DNA from: a virus | DNA length: 50,871 bases | Reading direction: 5' to 3' (one strand) | IMG/VR virus record: IMGVR_UViG_3300035113_000038 | Span: 1 to 50,871 of that record | In this document: positions 1 through 7,826 of the stretch, one piece after another | How the letters are laid out: every line of letters begins with the position of its first letter | Position numbering within the stretch: the stretch's first letter is position 1 | The notes under the pieces: model-generated | The model's database searches: none | Told to the model about the DNA's origin: nothing | What the model saw: the letters and a program-made list of their open reading frames with translations, nothing else | Translations under genes and position numbers: made by a program

Positions 1-86
1 ATATGAACTTTGATAGAGGCGTCTATCCAGAACACCAACTGCCAGAACATAACCCCGATAAACATAAACATCTAGTAAAAAAATAG
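1..86 (+). CDS. Possible 3' end of an upstream plus-strand gene
   Basis: The frame beginning at base 3 is open to a TAG at 84-86 and encodes about 27 hydrophilic, His/Lys-rich residues (MNFDRGVYPEHQ at the left, ending HLVKK). It begins with ATG at base 3, so it could be a tiny complete gene, but its position at the edge and the lack of a visible ribosome site make the tail of a longer gene more likely. The next plus-strand gene starts 28 bases later. No function can be assigned. Confidence 0.35.
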   Translation, partial: MNFDRGVYPEHQLPEHNPDKHKHLVKK

Positions 87-93
87 TTATAAT
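65..93 (+). promoter_or_regulatory. Possible promoter for the 115-828 gene
   Basis: A perfect TATAAT (88-93) lies 21 bases before the start codon. The -35 candidate TAAACA (65-70), 17 bases upstream, matches only four of six consensus bases. The promoter may be weak or the gene may be co-transcribed with the reading frame ending at 86. Confidence 0.3.
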
Positions 94-114
94 ACTGGAT
101 TTTTTGAGGGTAAG

Positions 115-828
115 ATGAGAGAGCTAGACATTATAATAGACCAAGACTGGTTCCAACTATGGAAGCACTCTTATTATCCTCCGACACGAACTGATATTAG
201 AAGTATCACCAGTCTTTATTCTCCTCATTTGATTGATGGTGTTGAGAAGTTCTCAAACGGTACTTTCACTACCGCTGTGACCTTCGGCGCATTCACTAAC
301 AAAAATAAGAAAAATTGCTTAATACTGTTCTCGGTTTTTCCCCCACTCTCACTAAATCCTAACCAGGTTATCACCAACGCTAAAAACCTTTGCTGTAATT
401 ATTTAAATAACTCATCTCTACTAATTGAAGGGGTATCCCCTAGCTATATGGTGGTTCCATCGGATGAACTCAGAAATCCCCTTATCTCAGAAATCCGTAA
501 GAATAAAGCAGAAGTGATGGTCCAACAATTTAAATATCTAGACTTCGGTAAGACACTAGACAATCTATTGAAACGAGCATTAAATCGAATAGCAGAGAAT
601 CGTATTTATTTGATGGCCGATCCTTTTGACAATAATAAGCTAAGGAACCAAGACAACGGCTTTATGAAGACTGTTTTAAATTATCCCGAAGAACGCTCTA
701 GGGGGATAGTGTGGTGCTTGACTCAAGCGATTCTGTTTCTTGAACATCGGGGATATTTTCAAGACAAAGCTGAGGAGAAGAAGATAAACAATCGGTTAAT
801 GCCTTATTATGGGATAGATAAAGTTTAG
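115..828 (+). CDS. Hypothetical protein, 237 aa
   Basis: I do not recognise this protein. It is soluble-looking, with no signal peptide or membrane segment. The C-terminal half is basic and helical (around residues 140-200), and residues 205-215 form an aliphatic patch (CLTQAILFLEH). The start is ATG preceded by GAGGGTAAG, a good ribosome site. It is one of the few plus-strand genes in the left 31 kb and runs tail-to-tail into the minus-strand late operon: its last 131 bases overlap the minus gene ending at 698. It may belong to another unit that continues left of the window. Confidence 0.6.
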   Translation: MRELDIIIDQDWFQLWKHSYYPPTRTDIRSITSLYSPHLIDGVEKFSNGTFTTAVTFGAFTNKNKKNCLILFSVFPPLSLNPNQVITNAKNLCCNYLNNSSLLIEGVSPSYMVVPSDELRNPLISEIRKNKAEVMVQQFKYLDFGKTLDNLLKRALNRIAENRIYLMADPFDNNKLRNQDNGFMKTVLNYPEERSRGIVWCLTQAILFLEHRGYFQDKAEEKKINNRLMPYYGIDKV

Positions 829-1060
829 AAGTATCCGCTTGCTTGAGTCTTGCTAGGATTATAGTAATTGAGTTAGTATAAATATCATAAAAAATATCCT
901 TAATCATGAATTGCTTGCCATCTTTAATAGGTCGGCAGTAATCAGCGTAGTAACCAGCAATGATTGTATCTATATTTTTTACATTATTATAAAAAGCAAT
1001 ACTAATAACTTCTAGCGCTTCGTCAGGAATGAATGTTACACCGTCTATAATATTAGACAT
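698..1060 (-). CDS. Hypothetical protein, 120 aa, last gene of the late operon
   Basis: No family is recognised. The first 80 residues look like a compact alpha/beta domain (FIPDEALEVISIAFYN, then an Ile-rich stretch DIYTNSITIILARLKQ). The last 40 residues are Ser/Thr/Glu-rich and lie entirely over the 3' end of the convergent plus-strand gene. The start codon directly follows the stop of the previous minus gene (1061), so it is translationally linked to the CsrA-containing trio. The tail over the antisense gene may be non-essential read-on sequence. Confidence 0.5.
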   Translation of the reverse strand: MSNIIDGVTFIPDEALEVISIAFYNNVKNIDTIIAGYYADYCRPIKDGKQFMIKDIFYDIYTNSITIILARLKQADTSKLYLSHNKALTDCLSSSPQLCLENIPDVQETESLESSTTLSP

Positions 1061-1651
1061 TTAACACTTAAACTTATTGATAAACAATATTCCTTTCTTT
1101 TTAGGACTTATATGCCACCCTGCTTCCGCATAATCTTCTTGTATAAAATTGTTGGTCTCAAAAATAATAGGTATCCATCTTGGTATAAGTTTTGGTATAT
1201 ATTCATCCGTATAACCAAACTTATACAAATATTTAAACCTATGGTAATCTACCTTCAAGCTACGAATTAATTCAAACCCTCCATTATAATTTTTCAATAT
1301 TTCATCAACCTTATCTATGACTTCATCGCTATTATATAAACTACTTGCGATGGGTGTCATGACTTCATCGTTACTATATAAACCACTTTCGACGGGTGTA
1401 TTATCTAAATCTTTAATTATAGGATTAATCTTTTTAAGATAATTTAATGCTGACTTAGAAAAAGTTAAAATCATTCCCTCAACCTGCTTTTTACAGTGGG
1501 AATCCAACTCCCTCCATAATATCCCTGTTGGAGCAGGGTAAATCACGCAACAATATGAATCACATACATTAGGAGTTAAAGTAACTTTAATTTTATCATT
1601 TAAAATTTTCTTCTTAAATCGCCTTAGTTGCTCTAAATCATTAATACTCAT
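1061..1651 (-). CDS. Hypothetical protein, 196 aa, with a 14-residue tandem repeat
   Basis: No family recognised. The N-terminal part is basic (residues 8-25) and contains a Cys-rich piece (CDSYCCVIYP, about 30-39). A duplicated 14-residue unit of the type SGLYSNDEVMTPIA / SSLYNSDEVIDKVD sits in the middle and comes from a 42-base DNA duplication at 1317-1400. The C-terminal half has many aromatic residues (YHRFKYLYKFGY, PRWIPIIFE). Its start overlaps the end of the csrA-like gene by 11 bases, so the two are probably co-translated. Confidence 0.55.
   Translation of the reverse strand: MSINDLEQLRRFKKKILNDKIKVTLTPNVCDSYCCVIYPAPTGILWRELDSHCKKQVEGMILTFSKSALNYLKKINPIIKDLDNTPVESGLYSNDEVMTPIASSLYNSDEVIDKVDEILKNYNGGFELIRSLKVDYHRFKYLYKFGYTDEYIPKLIPRWIPIIFETNNFIQEDYAEAGWHISPKKKGILFINKFKC
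1317..1400. repeat. 42-bp tandem duplication inside the 1061-1651 gene
   Basis: Two adjacent copies (1317-1358 and 1359-1400), each beginning ATGACTTCATCG and ending GACGGGTGT or GATGGGTGT. The period is a multiple of three, so the reading frame is kept and the protein gains one 14-residue unit. A few substitutions separate the copies. Confidence 0.85.
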
Positions 1652-1880
1652 ACTTTCTTTCTTCTTCCATCCTTTCCTCTTCCATCATAATCTCTTCTTC
1701 CAGCGCTCGCTGTATCAACTCTTCCCTAACAATATTAACGTTCTTTGGCGCCTGAATACCAATCTTAGCAACGCTATGCGAGTAGGAGTTAAATATATCC
1801 AATAACTTTATCTGTATCTCTGTACCATCCTCTAAGAATAAATAAAAACTCTGATTCTCAAACCTACTTAAAATAAGCAT
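1641..1880 (-). CDS. csrA: CsrA-family post-transcriptional regulator, 79 aa
   Basis: The protein begins MLILSR, the hallmark start of CsrA/RsmA, followed by a short strand pattern and the second signature KIGIQAPKNVNIVREELIQR, which aligns with the family's RIGVNAPKEVxVHREEIxxR. The arginine of the VREE segment corresponds to the RNA-binding Arg44 of E. coli CsrA. CsrA dimers bind GGA-containing mRNA leaders and block or stabilise translation. The chosen start has AAGGAGGAGAGG just before it; an upstream ATG (1910) adds ten residues but has no such site. Compared with about 61 residues in E. coli, it has a Glu/Met-rich C-terminal extension (EEEIMMEEERMEEER). It lies at the end of the virion operon after the fibre genes, so late expression is likely. 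The family call is firm; its targets are unknown. Confidence 0.85.
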   Translation of the reverse strand: MLILSRFENQSFYLFLEDGTEIQIKLLDIFNSYSHSVAKIGIQAPKNVNIVREELIQRALEEEIMMEEERMEEERKYEY

Positions 1881-1936
1881 CCTCTCCTCCTTATAACTGC
1901 GACAATACATCCTCTTTTGAAAAGACTAGGGTTAAC

Positions 1937-2362
1937 TCAAATAATTGAGCGCCACAATTGGTCCTCTTCAATCTTTTTCCAGTCATCTTTAAAAATTTGC
2001 CGACTACTACAATTATTAACGGGCTGAATACTCCATGAATTTTCTTCGTTAGAGTTCTCCATCATCTTAACCTTTATAACTTCATAAGAAAAACTATTGG
2101 GCTCAAAAGTATGTATAACCCTATAACGCACAATACTATCATCACTTTCAATATTTATTCCTAAGCTAAAGCTGAGCTCTGACTTGTTGACAAAGCTAAC
2201 CTTCCTTCCTGGCCTACCAAACCTTGCATCAGGTAAAACCAAAATCAATCCCTCTTTATCTGGCTCAACCAATGTGATTATAACTTCAGAATTTTCTAAG
2301 CCTCCTGGCCAAGGCATCTTATAGTCATCTTCTAACTTAATTTTAACTATTCTAGGCTCCAT
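1937..2362 (-). CDS. Fibre N-terminus-like small protein, 141 aa
   Basis: This stand-alone protein resembles the first 120 residues of the adjacent fibre (2390-4243). Both have a WP near the start, a strand segment ending in PDAR followed by GxPG, then an Asn, and a late W before a Pro-containing turn. Here the key pieces are MPWPGG, LVLPDARFGRPG, SFVNKSELSF and NSWSIQPV. In fibres this module is probably the virion-attaching or capping domain. A free copy could be a fibre adaptor, a chaperone or an alternative short fibre. The start at 2362 has GGAGG five bases upstream; a GTG 12 bases earlier is open but overlaps that ribosome site. The homology claim is from inspection and is moderate. Confidence 0.6.
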   Translation of the reverse strand: MEPRIVKIKLEDDYKMPWPGGLENSEVIITLVEPDKEGLILVLPDARFGRPGRKVSFVNKSELSFSLGINIESDDSIVRYRVIHTFEPNSFSYEVIKVKMMENSNEENSWSIQPVNNCSSRQIFKDDWKKIEEDQLWRSII

Positions 2363-2380
2363 TTTTACCTCCACATTAAA

Positions 2381-2414
2381 ATTGATTTCCTAAACAAATT
2401 GATTTCCTAAACAA
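2381..2414. repeat. 17-bp tandem duplication at the fibre gene 3' end
   Basis: Two perfect copies of ATTGATTTCCTAAACAA (2381-2397, 2398-2414). On the minus strand the duplication creates the present stop codon of the fibre: the protein ends LGNQFV, whereas a single copy would end LGNQF and stop a few bases further on. Confidence 0.9.
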
Positions 2415-4243
2415 CAGAAAGAAATATCAGTTGGATCTGCCGGCGTGACTCCATCCAATAAAAAAGCTAATATAGTAAATCCAGTCGTTAATTTATTCAA
2501 ATAATATACCAAATTAGCATTCCCTGCGCCCGCAGTATAAGTACAGGACACTTCAATCATATAAGTAGTATTAATCATATTATTAGTTAAGAATGTAACT
2601 TGATATACTCCAGCTCCCGTTCTAGCTATAGCCGCATTATATGTGAAACCAAGCGCTCCTGTTGCGCCTGCAAAATTTCCAGCTGCCTTAATAACGCCAT
2701 TGTGGGCGACCATAGTATTTGGCACAACGGGTTGGCTGGTGCTGACAGCAAGCCTTACAGTGGCTGACGAAGCAGTTTGTCCACTGGTGCCGGTTCCAGC
2801 AATGTTAGTGAAGGTTAATACGCCAGCACCATCTGATTGCAACAGCGCAGTGTTACCACCTTGCGTGGGAGGAAGAGTAAGCGAAACATTCCCAGCCATC
2901 CCAGCAGGAGCAGTTAAAGAAACAGCAAAGCCAGAAGCTGAAGCAAAACGTATATTTCTAGGAGCTGCCGTGGTTCCTATATAAAAATCGGAATTTGAAA
3001 TTATCTGATTAGCCGCAGCGGCTGGCGATAAGTTTAGTGGTCCAGCACTGGTTCCTAGCGTTTGGTTGGCATTTTGTAGGAATATACTGCCGGAGTTAAG
3101 AGAACCATTTGCAGTAATGGTGGTTGGACAAACCATACTACCATCATCGTGGATAATAACTGCGGAGTTCTGTAAAGAGCCTGTCGCACCATCGTACCTA
3201 GCAATCGCTTCATCAGTACTAGGACCGCCAGCGTAATTAGCAACATTCGCCCATCGTAAGTTAGAAACGCCTGGAGCAAGAGGCCCAATGTACTGTAAGA
3301 ATTGATTAGTGAGGGGCGCTATACTTGGGAAGATTAGGGGTAAATCAAATCCGGCGCCACCGGCTGGCACTCCAACCGCGGATAAAGAAGCATAATGGCT
3401 GTTATCCGTATTATAAAACCTAATAGCCTGGCCGACTCTAATATAAACACTGGCGGTGGTATCTATCTGTCCTGTTCCGTTTGGATTAATGCTAATATTG
3501 CCATTCACATCGATAGAGGAAATAACGTTGCCTTGAATATTGATATTTCCTACCTGTATTCGATTAATAGCATTTTGACCAGGAATGCCAAGGTTGGCCT
3601 GTAAATCAATTGAAATATCTCCAGCTACGCCATTCCCGTTGGTAACCACAAGGTTTCCGCCAGCCGGAGTAGCAATGGTTCTTAACGCCCAAGCATTAAC
3701 CCCTGTCCTTGCTAAAATACCAACGTTGGCGTCAAACGAGATGAGCGCTCGCAAATCTGCTGCGAAACCTAGATTTATAGTGCCAGCAGCAGTAATAGGG
3801 ACACCAGCTACCGTTAAGTTATTACTATCTATGGCATTGGGAACCGCTGCATTTACAGAAGTGACGGCAACACCCCCAGCCGCTCTTGGAAGATTGCGCC
3901 ATGTTCCAGCCGGAGTAGTATTGTTAATTAAAAATATTTCACTAGAGGTTTGACCATTGATAGTGACTAATAAACCACCACCATTCATAAGCACATCAAA
4001 TGCTGTAGCAGTAGTATTGTTAATGACGCAAGCAGAGCCTGGGCCTGCCAGCCTAGCATCAGGCATGGTTAATGTTCGTCCAACAGCGTTCGGAGCGACG
4101 TCCATGTAATAGTTTACAATTCCATTAATGTTCTGGAATTCCGTTGGCCAGGAAAGGGTTTGGTTTGCATTTAAGGCAATAGAAATATAAGAATTATTAG
4201 AACTTTGTACTGTATTACCTCCAAATCTATCTACATAGCTCAT
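2390..4243 (-). CDS. Tail fibre protein, 617 aa
   Basis: The protein starts MSYVDRFGGNTV and has an N-terminal module (about 1-125) with LSWPTEFQN, MDVAPNAVGRTLTMPDAR and TTPAGTWRNLP, a pattern I know from phage tail fibres and appendages. The middle (130-500) is Gly/Ala/Asn/Thr-rich with irregular beta repeats, as expected for a trimeric fibre shaft (phrases such as LTVAGVPITAAGTINLG). The C-terminal region (about 500-617) begins SATVRLAVSTSQPVVPN and has alternating strand pattern and aromatic residues, possibly a receptor-binding or trimerising tip. It follows the ejection-protein block and precedes the small fibre-like gene. A 17-bp duplication alters its last residue. Receptor and tip fold cannot be told from sequence alone. 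Confidence 0.8.
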   Translation of the reverse strand: MSYVDRFGGNTVQSSNNSYISIALNANQTLSWPTEFQNINGIVNYYMDVAPNAVGRTLTMPDARLAGPGSACVINNTTATAFDVLMNGGGLLVTINGQTSSEIFLINNTTPAGTWRNLPRAAGGVAVTSVNAAVPNAIDSNNLTVAGVPITAAGTINLGFAADLRALISFDANVGILARTGVNAWALRTIATPAGGNLVVTNGNGVAGDISIDLQANLGIPGQNAINRIQVGNINIQGNVISSIDVNGNISINPNGTGQIDTTASVYIRVGQAIRFYNTDNSHYASLSAVGVPAGGAGFDLPLIFPSIAPLTNQFLQYIGPLAPGVSNLRWANVANYAGGPSTDEAIARYDGATGSLQNSAVIIHDDGSMVCPTTITANGSLNSGSIFLQNANQTLGTSAGPLNLSPAAAANQIISNSDFYIGTTAAPRNIRFASASGFAVSLTAPAGMAGNVSLTLPPTQGGNTALLQSDGAGVLTFTNIAGTGTSGQTASSATVRLAVSTSQPVVPNTMVAHNGVIKAAGNFAGATGALGFTYNAAIARTGAGVYQVTFLTNNMINTTYMIEVSCTYTAGAGNANLVYYLNKLTTGFTILAFLLDGVTPADPTDISFCCLGNQFV

Positions 4244-4249
4244 AATGAA

Positions 4250-6586
4250 TTACTCTTCGGGCTCATACAATGGTTCTTGAATAGGAAGTTCTTGTTCAGG
4301 CTCATCACGAACCTTGCTGACTTCAGTGATGGCGATTGGAATAAGTTGTTTATTTAATATATTAGAGGCGGTTTTCTCTCTGCCAGCTTTTCTGGCTCTA
4401 GCATACTCAAGGGATTTCTTAACGACTCTCTCATTGGCAAGCAATCTAGAGGTGGCATTTTTTAGTAATGCAGGCGCAGCCGCTCCTGCAACCGCTCCCA
4501 TGTAACTAGCGCCACTAATATTATATCCCGCTGCGCCGCTAAGTATATAAGAAAGATTCCCTACAGTTACATCAAACAGACGTTTGCTGATTTTAAAATC
4601 AGATGCAACATGAGCAGTAGAGCTAGTATTCAGCAAGTTTCTGCCATGCTGAGAGAAACTCCCCGATATTTTAGCGAGCTCTTTTAGATTGTCATATTGG
4701 GGTTTTCCTAATAGCAATTCTAAATATTCATTTCTTTTTTCCGTACCCTGGAATATTCTAGAAAACGGTCCGGTTCTTATGGTTCCTTCGGCATACAAAT
4801 CCCCCTCTACCGCTTTGCCGAAAATCTCACGCGCTTTGGCCTTACGTAAATCATTAAATAAGGATACGGATACTGGGTCTTTTCCAATTATCTTCTTTAA
4901 AATCTCTATGTTTTGAGAAGAGCCCATTAAATTATACGCTTCCGTCGGCTTAGTCCCGTTAATCAGGCTTTCAGCAATAGAGTTTTTAAACCTGTCTCCA
5001 ATGTTAGTACGATAAAATTCATTAGCACCTAAGTAATGCTGCAATGCCTCTTTATTGGGCATTGATTTTATGTCTTTGTGAACTTGATTTGCTAAGCCAG
5101 ATAAAAAGCTTTCTATCCCGTAAACTTCAGTATTATAATCAACAGCATTCAATAAATATTTTCTTAAATCAATTAAATCTTTTACAGGCACAGCTTGATT
5201 AGCTTGTTTTCCTATTCCAGCTCTCTTTAAACTTTGTTGTATAAAAGACTCCGATACCCCAGGATTGTTTTTCCTAATAATAGCTTCGGCATTACTGGAA
5301 GCACCCCCAAGAACATTGTCTCTTATTTCTAATAGTTTTTTAACAACATCTTTTGATTCTTTGTTCAAGATAGGATTGTTTATTAATCTATTAAAAGAGT
5401 CAGACTCAAAATAATCTTTTGCATTTTTAGCAACCACCCTATCTTCGCCAATATTTTCTCTAGCTGTATCATATAATTTTTTAGACTCTTTTTGTAATAC
5501 CCTTCTTTCGCTTTTTAACTGTTCTCTAATCAATGCCGAGGCGTCACCTGGAACGATATTGCCTTCTGCAATTTCTTCTATTGAGCCTCTAACCGCATCA
5601 ATCATTGAGCGATCGGAATGCTCAATAGCCTTCCTATATTTTCTTGATGTGAACATAGATTTCAAATAGTTATTGGCGACAGAGTCTAAAACATCACTGC
5701 CTGCGCCAACATTAAAAGGAAGGTCAACATTATGCTTTTGTGCTAATGCGTGCACCTCTTCATTTGGATTTACAAACTTAGACAGACCCTTAGTAAAGAC
5801 ATCTTCAACCGCTCTTATAGGATGCCTAATCGCTTTTCCAGTACCTATCCCAGCCTTATAAATTCCCTTAGCAAGCCCAGGCAATCCTTGCCCAAGTGTT
5901 GCCTTACCAATGTCCTCTACTGCGCCCCCTATTGTCCCCTCTTCATTTATCCTGGGAGTAAAATTAACCGCAGCACTCGCCCCAGTTGCACCCAGCATTT
6001 TTTTACCAAGCTCCATAGCACCTTTAACTAATGGCTTAGCTCCTTTTGCTACCACTCCAAGGGGTCCCATTGGCGTTAGAAATGCTCCGGTATCTTGTTC
6101 GAATTTCTCCCTAGATGTTCTTGGCATTAAGTCCTTTCCGTATAGCTTATCTACTACTTTTGGCAGCTCTTCACCCATCCTACGATTATCGGACCATGGG
6201 TCAAATTTTCTAGCTGTATCAAGGGAATTGGGTGGTTTTCCTACCCTGTTTATATCTTCCTCAAGGCCACGATACAAACTACTTTCCTTAAGGTTTGTAT
6301 CAAATTTTTTAGAAACATCGTATCCTAAGTCCGCTAACGACCCTAAAAATTGTAACATCCCCCTAGGAAGCCTGGCGATGGATTCTCCAGCATTAAAAGG
6401 TCTTTCAGGTTGTTGGTTAGCAGCTTGCTGTTTTTCTTGTTCCCTAAGAATTTGCATTGCTCGCTGCACTTCTTCTTCAAATTGCTGTTCTTTCAGTAAT
6501 TTTGTTGCTCGCTGAACCTCTCCTTCAAATTCTTGCTCTTTGAGAATTTTTAGCGCTTCTTGGACTTCCTCTTCAAAACTAGCCAC
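4250..6586 (-). CDS. Large internal virion / DNA-ejection protein candidate, 778 aa
   Basis: The start is a GTG that overlaps the stop of the previous gene, with AGGATGATG upstream. Residues 4-51 are three consecutive 16-residue units of the form FEEEVQRAxxILREQE, strongly helical. The rest is a long helical, Lys/Glu-rich protein with two Gly/Ala-rich, weakly hydrophobic stretches (about residues 185-200 and around 680-710, YILSGAAGYNISG), which could insert into membrane. The length, composition and place at the end of the virion operon, between other helical virion proteins and the fibre, match podoviral ejection or pilot proteins. No peptidoglycan hydrolase motif was seen. Function is inferred from context. 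Confidence 0.6.
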   Translation of the reverse strand: MASFEEEVQEALKILKEQEFEGEVQRATKLLKEQQFEEEVQRAMQILREQEKQQAANQQPERPFNAGESIARLPRGMLQFLGSLADLGYDVSKKFDTNLKESSLYRGLEEDINRVGKPPNSLDTARKFDPWSDNRRMGEELPKVVDKLYGKDLMPRTSREKFEQDTGAFLTPMGPLGVVAKGAKPLVKGAMELGKKMLGATGASAAVNFTPRINEEGTIGGAVEDIGKATLGQGLPGLAKGIYKAGIGTGKAIRHPIRAVEDVFTKGLSKFVNPNEEVHALAQKHNVDLPFNVGAGSDVLDSVANNYLKSMFTSRKYRKAIEHSDRSMIDAVRGSIEEIAEGNIVPGDASALIREQLKSERRVLQKESKKLYDTARENIGEDRVVAKNAKDYFESDSFNRLINNPILNKESKDVVKKLLEIRDNVLGGASSNAEAIIRKNNPGVSESFIQQSLKRAGIGKQANQAVPVKDLIDLRKYLLNAVDYNTEVYGIESFLSGLANQVHKDIKSMPNKEALQHYLGANEFYRTNIGDRFKNSIAESLINGTKPTEAYNLMGSSQNIEILKKIIGKDPVSVSLFNDLRKAKAREIFGKAVEGDLYAEGTIRTGPFSRIFQGTEKRNEYLELLLGKPQYDNLKELAKISGSFSQHGRNLLNTSSTAHVASDFKISKRLFDVTVGNLSYILSGAAGYNISGASYMGAVAGAAAPALLKNATSRLLANERVVKKSLEYARARKAGREKTASNILNKQLIPIAITEVSKVRDEPEQELPIQEPLYEPEE
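6434..6577. repeat. Three 48-bp tandem repeats at the start of the 778-aa protein gene
   Basis: The gene's codons 4-51 are three in-frame units of 48 bp coding FEEEVQ/EALKILKEQE-like blocks with moderate divergence. They extend a charged N-terminal helix in 16-residue steps. Confidence 0.75.
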
Positions 6587-7826
6587 CAGACATCATCCTC
6601 TTTTTGGCCATTTCCATTGCCTCAGGACTAATGGTAGACTGCCTAGCAGAAGAGCGCTTTGATAAAATATTTCTAGCTGCCTCCATTGCTGCTTCACTTA
6701 TCCCCGTTGATTTTTTTCTAGGAACTTCAATATTTTCCTCTTCAATATTCCCATTAGGAACTTCAATATCCTCATCATAAACATTGCTCGATGGCTTGCC
6801 ACCGATAGATGACTTACGACGAAGAGTTGAAGCTTCAACGTTATTTAGCTCATTTGTTAAATCTTGAATTCTGTCCTCTATTACTTCCGGAGGTTGGTTA
6901 TCAGGGCTAAAATAAACCTCATCATTGTGAAATCTTTTTATCATTTGCTCGCCAGGAGCCTTATTAGATTCTACGTTTTCCAATAATAGTTCTAAGCGCG
7001 CTGCCTGAGAATTTAACCTGCTTCTTAATACATTTTCTTCTGCTAATCCAGGAAGATGTTCTCCTGCTCGTTTAGCAAAAAAGCTTTTTGCTTTATTAAT
7101 ACCAGGAAGAGCGCCATGAGTTCTAAATAAATTTTTCTCTGTAACTTCTTTCAATTGACTATAAGTCTTTTTAAAAGCTTCTAATTGACGTTTTGCAGTG
7201 TCTATATTAGTCAACCTGGTCTCTAGCTTTGAGGACAATGTCCCTTCTTTCCCTACTTTTCCTCCCCTATCTATTCCTCCCCTACCTACTTTACCTTCTG
7301 TCGCTAGGTTATGTCTTCTGTATTCCTCCAGCTTATCAAGCTGTAAATCATTCTTTATTCTAGATTCTTTCTGTTTCTCAATAGCTTCTTGTTGTTTATC
7401 AAGATGCGCTAAAGCCATTAAGTTTTGATAATACTTTTCCTTCTCTTGCTCATCAATGGTTTTCATCATGCTGCCCACCATTCGAGCACTAGGAGCAGGA
7501 CTGGAGCGCAATTGAGCAATGCTCACGTTAGATAAAGTTCTGCCAAGCGTATTAAGTAAGTTAGAACCAAAGGAAGGACCTTCGTCTTCAGGCTCAGGCT
7601 TTTGTTTAACCGCTCTTGAATCATTTACCGCTTCAATTGCAGAGCGAGCCCCTGACAACAAAGGAGAAGTAGAGGGGGGACGTGCTTTTACACTAGGAAT
7701 CTTTGGTATTTTAGGCTGTCCCTGAAAAGCACGAAACGGTTCGGCAGGCAATCTTGGCAGTCCACCTCCCATAGGGCCTGGTTGTTGCATTAAACTTTGC
7801 ATCCAAAAATCTTTAATGCTCATCAT
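6579..7826 (-). CDS. Internal virion protein candidate, 415 aa
   Basis: No clear family. The first 80 residues are Pro/Gly-rich and disordered (QQPGPMGGGLPRLPAEPF). A helical region follows (about 120-330), with charged coiled-coil-like runs (MKTIDEQEKEKYYQNL, KLEEYRRHNL) and an inner Gly-rich linker (GRGGIDRGGKVGKEG). The C-terminus has two related segments beginning SEAAMEAARNILSKRS and SPEAMEMAKKRMMSGG. The stop is shared with the GTG start of the 778-aa gene, and the start touches the stop of the 7826-8683 gene, so the three are tightly coupled. Position between the paralogous virion proteins and the 778-aa protein suggests a component of the ejected or internal core. Confidence 0.5.
   Translation of the reverse strand: MMSIKDFWMQSLMQQPGPMGGGLPRLPAEPFRAFQGQPKIPKIPSVKARPPSTSPLLSGARSAIEAVNDSRAVKQKPEPEDEGPSFGSNLLNTLGRTLSNVSIAQLRSSPAPSARMVGSMMKTIDEQEKEKYYQNLMALAHLDKQQEAIEKQKESRIKNDLQLDKLEEYRRHNLATEGKVGRGGIDRGGKVGKEGTLSSKLETRLTNIDTAKRQLEAFKKTYSQLKEVTEKNLFRTHGALPGINKAKSFFAKRAGEHLPGLAEENVLRSRLNSQAARLELLLENVESNKAPGEQMIKRFHNDEVYFSPDNQPPEVIEDRIQDLTNELNNVEASTLRRKSSIGGKPSSNVYDEDIEVPNGNIEEENIEVPRKKSTGISEAAMEAARNILSKRSSARQSTISPEAMEMAKKRMMSGG

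Noticed and set aside
2643-3953. Plus-strand open frames across the fibre gene
   Set aside because: Ala/Val/Pro-rich shadows of the Gly/Ala/Asn-rich fibre on the other strand; no start signals.
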